NCBI GenBank assembly: GCA_945901195.1
Contig: CAMDKB010000181.1
Span: 1-8,685, forward strand
Length of the DNA: 8,685 nt
Source of the DNA: Rhizobium sp. Q54
GTDB lineage: Bacteria; Pseudomonadota; Alphaproteobacteria; Rhizobiales; Beijerinckiaceae
Direction: 5' to 3'
The notes below the pieces were generated by a model, which was not told the DNA's origin, did not search any database, and was given only the letters and a program-made list of their open reading frames with translations. Each line of letters starts with the position of its first letter. Position 1 is the first letter of the stretch. Position numbers and translations under genes: made by a program. Positions 5,070-8,685 of this stretch are shown in pieces.

Positions 5070-7064
5070 GTGACCGACTTCTTTACCCGGGTCAAAAATG
5101 TTGCATCGAGACGGCCAGCTTCTGCAGAGCCCGAACTTGGCGCGGCTCAGCGCGAGCGCCAGATCGCTGCGATGCAACTGGAAGTCTCCCCAGCCAACAG
5201 CAACGCCCGCGCCACAAACGCAGCAGCTGCAAACACCGGCAACTTGCCTGATCTGCTGGGTATTTCACCCGCCATTCGCCGGCTCGCGGAAACAATAGCC
5301 CATTCTGCCACAGCCCCCCCCCTGGCCATCGGTATTCTGGGTCAGGCTGGCGCAGGCAAAACCTTCGCGCTGAACCGCCTTCTTGCGGACATTGCCGCGT
5401 TCGCGTCAGGCGCTGCGCGCTCGGCAGGATCGCCCTTCGTCGCGCAAACGGTCATTGCCCGTGTCGATGCTGCCGGTCCGGGCGAAGCTGCGACACGGAT
5501 TGCGGCAGCTTTGTTTGAAGCGCTGAACCGGGCGGGCCCGGATGGGCGCTCCTATCCCGCTCTGGCACAGGAAGCCTCGGAGGCCATTACCGATCCGGTG
5601 GAAGCTGCACGAATTGCCCGCGAACGCCTGGCAGACGTGCGCCGCCGCCTCGATAGCGAGCGCGAAGCGCTGCAGGAAATGACTGCCCGCCGCAATCGTC
5701 TGGCCGAAAGCGTACTCTATGAAGCCAGCGGTTCGCGGATTGACTCCCATGCGCGGGCCAATCGGGCGAGCATCGAGAGCCGCCTGCGCGGTTTTGGATT
5801 TACGTCCGGGGATCCCGTTGCAACTTATAAGGATCTCGTGCGCGACGTCGCAGAAAATGGTGGCATCCTTGGCCGGGTGCGCGCCTGCCTGCGCGCCATC
5901 TGGGGTTTTCGCGGCCAGACCAAGCTGATCGTTCTGGCTCTGCTGTTTTTTGGCCTCGCCTGGGGCATGGGCGAATTGCAGACGACCCGCCCAAGCTGGC
6001 TTGGCTGGCTGCACGGGCAAGAACCACTCAAACCCGCAACAACCTGGATTGAAAACAACATCGGCTGGCTCGCGACAGCCAAACAGGCGGCGATCTGGGC
6101 CGGCATTTTCTCTCTGCTTTTGAATTTGGCGCGCGCAGCACGGTTCATCCTGCCTATTTTCCGTGGCGTCTCCTTTTTCAATTCAGATCTCGAAACAAGA
6201 CATCGCGATCTCGACACACTCATTGCCAACCAGACCCGTCGGGTGGACGACCTCGCCGGCGAGATCGAGCCATTGAACAAGCGCGCGACCGATGCCGAGC
6301 GCCGAGCGGCAAACGTGGGCGGCACACAACAAAGTGCAAAATCGCCCTTCGCTGACGGGGCTGCGCATCAGGCGGCGGCGTTTATAGCAGCCCTGGGTGC
6401 GGCAGCAGCAGGCAATAGCCCAAATACGCCGCAACGCGTGGTGGTGGCCTTCGACAATCTCGATGCGCTTTCCAGTAATGCAGCTGTCAACTTCATGGCC
6501 CACGCGCAGGAACTTCTGAACCGGCCTGCCTATATCACCGTGCTGACCGCAGCGGATGCGAGCGATAGCGCGCTTACCCGATTTGTGGATCTGCCGCTTC
6601 GTCTGTCCTACGACAGCCAAAGTCTGGGCAGCCTCGTGAGAACCATTCTTGACGCAGACGCACCGGATGTCGCACCGGAAACGCCAGTAAACACCGCTGT
6701 TTCAAATCTCAGCCAACCCCTTCATCCCGCTGAAACCCAGATGCTGGAAAAGCTGGCTGCTATCGCCGCCCGCTCCCCTCGTGACGTCAAACGCTACGTC
6801 TTGGCCTACAGGCTGGCACGCGATGGTTTCGACCATTCCGGTGCGCTGGCGATGGCGCTGGCGATGCAATCGGGCGCAAATGAAAGCGAACGAGCGGCAC
6901 TGGACCAGGCCATCGAAGGTTTGCCCGATAGTCAGCCAATCACAATACCTGAGCCTGCGCGCATCAAACTCGCCCTTGAGGCTGCCAACGCCGGTCAGGG
7001 TTCGCAAGTGACGTCGGGCCAATTGCGCGAAGCTCGCGCAATAGCCGCCCAATGGTCCGTCTAG
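5070..7064 (+). CDS. KAP-family-like membrane-anchored P-loop NTPase
   Basis: The 664-residue protein starts at GTG, six bases after GGAGG. Walker A is GQAGAGKT (91-98), preceded by a hydrophobic strand. Walker B is RVVVAFDNLDAL (456-467). In between come a predicted coiled coil (about 176-213), a transmembrane segment TKLIVLALLFFGLAWGMGEL (284-303), a second hydrophobic segment AAIWAGIFSLLLNLARA (340-356) and another coiled coil (about 373-412). Near the end SPRDVKRYVLAYRLAR (569-584) resembles the 'PRxxKRxxN' helix of KAP and STAND-type NTPases. TM helices inserted within the P-loop domain are the defining trait of KAP NTPases (Kidins220, PifA), so it is probably inner-membrane anchored with its ATPase in the cytoplasm. 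Family members include the phage-exclusion protein PifA, but most have no known role. The N-terminal 60 residues are Ala-rich and disordered. No partner gene is adjacent, so the function is unknown. Confidence 0.75.
   Translation: MTDFFTRVKNVASRRPASAEPELGAAQRERQIAAMQLEVSPANSNARATNAAAANTGNLPDLLGISPAIRRLAETIAHSATAPPLAIGILGQAGAGKTFALNRLLADIAAFASGAARSAGSPFVAQTVIARVDAAGPGEAATRIAAALFEALNRAGPDGRSYPALAQEASEAITDPVEAARIARERLADVRRRLDSEREALQEMTARRNRLAESVLYEASGSRIDSHARANRASIESRLRGFGFTSGDPVATYKDLVRDVAENGGILGRVRACLRAIWGFRGQTKLIVLALLFFGLAWGMGELQTTRPSWLGWLHGQEPLKPATTWIENNIGWLATAKQAAIWAGIFSLLLNLARAARFILPIFRGVSFFNSDLETRHRDLDTLIANQTRRVDDLAGEIEPLNKRATDAERRAANVGGTQQSAKSPFADGAAHQAAAFIAALGAAAAGNSPNTPQRVVVAFDNLDALSSNAAVNFMAHAQELLNRPAYITVLTAADASDSALTRFVDLPLRLSYDSQSLGSLVRTILDADAPDVAPETPVNTAVSNLSQPLHPAETQMLEKLAAIAARSPRDVKRYVLAYRLARDGFDHSGALAMALAMQSGANESERAALDQAIEGLPDSQPITIPEPARIKLALEAANAGQGSQVTSGQLREARAIAAQWSV
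5314..5322 (+). repeat. C9 homopolymer inside the KAP-like gene
   Basis: Nine consecutive cytosines encode Ala-Pro-Pro just upstream of the Walker A strand (residues 82-85). A one-base slip would remove the whole ATPase domain. The tract is plainly visible; whether it slips in vivo or only in sequencing is unknown. Confidence 0.8.
6843..6866 (+). repeat. Perfect 12-bp tandem duplication in the KAP-like gene
   Basis: GCGCTGGCGATG occurs twice in direct succession and encodes ALAM-ALAM in the C-terminal domain. It keeps the reading frame and probably reflects replication slippage. Confidence 0.85.
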
Positions 7065-7074
7065 AATATCGCTC

Positions 7075-7128
7075 AAAAAAGGTGTTTCGCGAAAGCGCTC
7101 TGGACAGGTTCAGAATTTTCTCCAGAGC
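7075..7128 (-). terminator. Candidate hairpin terminator for the outer-membrane protein gene
   Basis: GCTCTGGA (7097-7104) and TCCAGAGC (7121-7128) are exact inverted repeats around a 16-base loop that contains the barrel gene's stop codon. On the minus strand a T6 run (7080-7075) follows 17 bases after the stem, with the small palindrome TTTCGCGAAA (7085-7094) in between. The distance to the T-run is larger than in a standard terminator, so it may be partly Rho-dependent. It could also serve the convergent KAP-like gene. Confidence 0.35.
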
Positions 7129-7916
7129 CCGCCAACAACGCCAGATTCTTTCCGCACATTCACGCCAAGCGCCGTAGTATAGGCACCGCCCTGCAGCGAC
7201 CAGGTCTCCGTGATGTCAAAGATCGCGCTGAGCTGAAATTTGTGTGAGCGCTTATAGGGCTCCAGCGCCATCGCCTTCGCCACAAAATTGAAATTCTGCA
7301 TCAGGATCAAAATTCCCGGCGTAACCCTGTAGCCAAGTGTAAGATCAGCACGCCATTCATCGACAGCCCCTGTTCTTAAACGATAGCCAAATTCCGCGCC
7401 GGCAAATCCAGTCCGTTCCCAGATTTCAAAACTGTAACCGTACATGATGCGGATATCCGCCTCGTTTGTTTCGCGCCGCAATCCCTGCGGATCACTTTTT
7501 TGGAATGCATAGGGCGCCCTAATACTGGCTTGAAAACTGACGATGGAATGATCGCCTTGCCACAGACGGGCCCGCGCGCCAGCGTCAACACGGGCATAGC
7601 GATCTGCCGTTTCGATGCCGGCTACAGAGCCCATGGATTGCGATGACGAGGGTGCGAAAATGAGTGTCAACCAATCGGTCGCACCGAATTCCGCATAGGT
7701 CATCATTTCGAGTTCTCGGTATTGGGCGAGCGCCTGCAATTTGCCCGAAGCGTTGCAGAAACGATCAGATTTGTCGAATGTCGAAGTGATAATAATCTGG
7801 GTCCGGCCGTCCTCCTGGAGGAAGGGCGCCGCCCAAGCGCCATAATGCCCTGCCAAAGTTGAAATCAACGCAAAGCAATACACAAATGAAAGCGCACGCT
7901 GTCCCAACGCACACAT
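7110..7916 (-). CDS. Uncharacterised outer-membrane beta-barrel protein
   Basis: The 268-residue product begins with a signal peptide (hydrophobic core LSFVYCFALISTLAG, probable cleavage after AWA at about 29). Alternating hydrophobic/aromatic strands separated by turns fill the rest, for example MMTYAEFGATDWLTLIFAPS, SFEIWERTGFAGAEFGYRLR and WRADLTLGYRVTPGILIL. The last residue is Phe (GGLWRKF), the usual C-terminal signal for BAM-dependent insertion. Similar hypothetical proteins with an opening like 'QEDGRTQIIITSTF' seem common in Alphaproteobacteria, but I know no assigned function. The ATG at 7916 is the first start after an in-frame TGA and is placed correctly for the signal peptide, though no good Shine-Dalgarno precedes it. 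It lies downstream of the opgC remnant on the same strand. Confidence 0.7.
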   Translation of the reverse strand: MCALGQRALSFVYCFALISTLAGHYGAWAAPFLQEDGRTQIIITSTFDKSDRFCNASGKLQALAQYRELEMMTYAEFGATDWLTLIFAPSSSQSMGSVAGIETADRYARVDAGARARLWQGDHSIVSFQASIRAPYAFQKSDPQGLRRETNEADIRIMYGYSFEIWERTGFAGAEFGYRLRTGAVDEWRADLTLGYRVTPGILILMQNFNFVAKAMALEPYKRSHKFQLSAIFDITETWSLQGGAYTTALGVNVRKESGVVGGLWRKF

Positions 7917-7989
7917 GACGCGATACTCTGAACTTTGCGATCATGAATGGCCCCACGCCACGGATATAACCGCAAACCCCGAGCTTAAA

Positions 7990-8010
7990 CTTTCCTTCCC
8001 CAAGGAAAAG
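7990..8010. repeat. Hairpin-forming inverted repeat upstream of the outer-membrane protein gene
   Basis: CTTTCCTT and AAGGAAAAG pair around a CCCC loop with one extra A in the second arm. It lies 74-94 bases before the barrel gene's start, in a 156-base gap that otherwise holds only AT-rich patches such as TTAACTATATATG (8034-8046). It could be a leader structure, a weak terminator of the opgC remnant, or chance. Confidence 0.3.
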
Positions 8011-8072
8011 CAAAAAGTGCGGGCGGCCGGATGTTAACTATATATGTGTCGATCTTTTAACGACATTCTGCC

Positions 8073-8542
8073 TCAGGAGGCATCGCTTCTGCCGCCGGGA
8101 ATTCGGCTTCGCCATGGTGACGATTTGAACCAGCCCGTCAGCCGCCCCGCCATGATGAGGATGACAATACCCAGGAGGTTCGCAAATCCGTCGACAAAAA
8201 ATCCTTTTCCTACGCGCTCGATGAAAATGCCGAGCATCGGCGCAACAATGGTCGAAGTCAAAAAAACTGCCAGCGTCTGCGTACCGACACGCCTGATGAT
8301 TTCCACGACTGGACCTTTGAGGTTGCTCCCAAATTCACCGGAAACATACCAAGCGATATACACCGTCGCCATGAAATGCACGTAGCGCAAAATCCCCTGA
8401 TTGGTCTTCTCCACCCAGGGAGCCAGCGCCAGATTAATGTCGCCGAAGGCTGGAACATATCCAAAACCTGAATGACAATAATATCCGTTCTGGCATGCAA
8501 CAAGCGAAGCAAATGCGACATAGGCAATGCAAATTGCAAGTA
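8073..8542 (-). pseudogene. opgC: OpgC-like membrane protein, 3' remnant truncated by an IS630-type element
   Basis: About 155 C-terminal residues remain of a polytopic protein. Four hydrophobic segments are visible: LVLLAICIAYVAFASLVAC, ILRYVHFMATVYIAWYVSG, TLAVFLTSTIVAPMLGIFIE and FANLLGIVILIMAGRLTGWF. The Arg-Tyr-Val-His-Phe block after 'APWVEKTNQG', the 'RVGTQTLAVF' block and the ending WFKSSPWR resemble the C-terminal part of OpgC. OpgC is the inner-membrane enzyme that succinylates osmoregulated periplasmic glucans and is usually about 370-400 residues long. The reading frame continues without a stop into the transposase region, with no ATG, GTG or TTG until a GTG at 8414, so the true N-terminal half is absent here. 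If the element is intact, the missing 5' half should lie beyond it, outside the window. The OpgC assignment is from motif resemblance and could be a related acyltransferase-3 protein. Confidence 0.6.
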
Positions 8543-8685
8543 ATACCAGTTCCCGCTGATCAGCATTGGTGGGCCCAATCTCGCAAGCCGATGGACATGA
8601 TACGCCATGGCTGCTCGACGAGTTTGTTCCAAGCGTCGCAGCAATGGTCGAGGATGTCGTCGTAGGATTTGAAGACGCGGTTCGA
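8541..8685 (-). mobile_element. IS630-family insertion sequence, one end
   Basis: The transposase tail is followed on the minus strand by a short non-coding end, GATCAGCGGGAACTGGTATTA, after which OpgC-like sequence begins. IS630 elements insert at TA dinucleotides and usually end a few tens of bases after the transposase stop, so the TA in GGTATTA (about 8541-8546) is the probable junction. The exact boundary and the partner terminal repeat cannot be fixed from one end. Confidence 0.7.
8560..8685 (-). CDS. IS630-family transposase, C-terminal 41 residues (5' end outside window)
   Basis: From the window's right edge the minus strand reads SNRVFKSYDDILDHCCDAWN, then KLVEQPWRIMSIGLRDWAHQC and a TGA stop. 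The 'SYDDI.DHCC.AWNKL...PWRIMSIGLRDWA' block is the recognisable tail of many IS630-family DDE transposases. The catalytic DDE residues lie upstream, outside the window, so activity cannot be judged. The frame was too near the edge and too short for ordinary gene calling. Confidence 0.88.
   Translation of the reverse strand, partial: SNRVFKSYDDILDHCCDAWNKLVEQPWRIMSIGLRDWAHQC

Noticed and set aside
4835..5095. 87-residue N-terminal extension of EttA
   Set aside because: The extension is unlike any ABC-F N-terminus and overlaps the start of the divergent KAP-like gene; the ATG at 4834 matches the family start.
5406..6020. Open minus-strand frame of 204 codons inside the KAP-like gene
   Set aside because: No start signal and no domain; the + strand frame carries Walker A and membrane segments.
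7765..8013. 82-codon minus-strand frame overlapping the outer-membrane protein's signal peptide
   Set aside because: It is out of frame with the barrel gene and lacks a ribosome-binding site or recognisable features.
8258..8644. 128-codon minus-strand frame spanning the IS end and the opgC remnant
   Set aside because: It is out of frame with both the transposase tail and the OpgC-like sequence, which together explain the region.

Overview
The window looks chromosomal and comes from a Gram-negative bacterium, most likely an alphaproteobacterium (Sphingomonadales or Hyphomonadales would fit). This rests on a clear EttA-type ABC-F protein, a periplasmic PsiF-repeat protein, an outer-membrane barrel ending in Phe, an OpgC-like membrane acyltransferase remnant, an IS630-type transposase tail, moderately GC-rich codon use, and GTG/TTG starts alongside ATG. 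The taxonomic call is inference from protein style, not from a marker gene.

Left part (1-1000, + strand): the C-terminal 166 residues of a protein built from about six 22-23-residue 'IPAxYxTxxxQVxVxPA' repeats, with its start outside the window. A short regulatory stretch follows, with a perfect 22-bp palindrome and an inverted repeat beside a candidate promoter. Then comes a small secreted PsiF-repeat protein, closed by a strong hairpin terminator that also separates it from the convergent genes to its right.

Middle (1018-4834, - strand): read right to left, ettA (ribosome-binding ABC-F ATPase), a VOC/extradiol-dioxygenase-like metalloprotein with a palindrome inside its candidate promoter, and 48 bases further a TPR protein. 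The TPR frame breaks at an A4G3 tract, and a lipid-A-type (LpxL/HtrB-like) acyltransferase domain continues in another frame. Removing one base joins them into a single TPR-acyltransferase protein of about 475 residues, so this is either a frameshifted gene or a sequencing indel.

Right part: divergent from ettA is a 664-residue membrane-anchored KAP-like P-loop NTPase (5070-7064, +). It has a transmembrane pair and coiled coils inserted between Walker A and Walker B, and a C9 tract just before Walker A. It converges on an uncharacterised outer-membrane beta-barrel gene (7110-7916, -). Upstream of that lies the 3' remnant of an opgC-like gene cut by an IS630-family element, whose transposase C-terminus fills the window's edge.

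No multi-gene defence or biosynthetic system is evident. The most unusual items are the orphan KAP-like NTPase, the TPR-acyltransferase fusion with its frameshift and degenerate HX4D/E motif, the repeat protein, and three regulatory palindromes.
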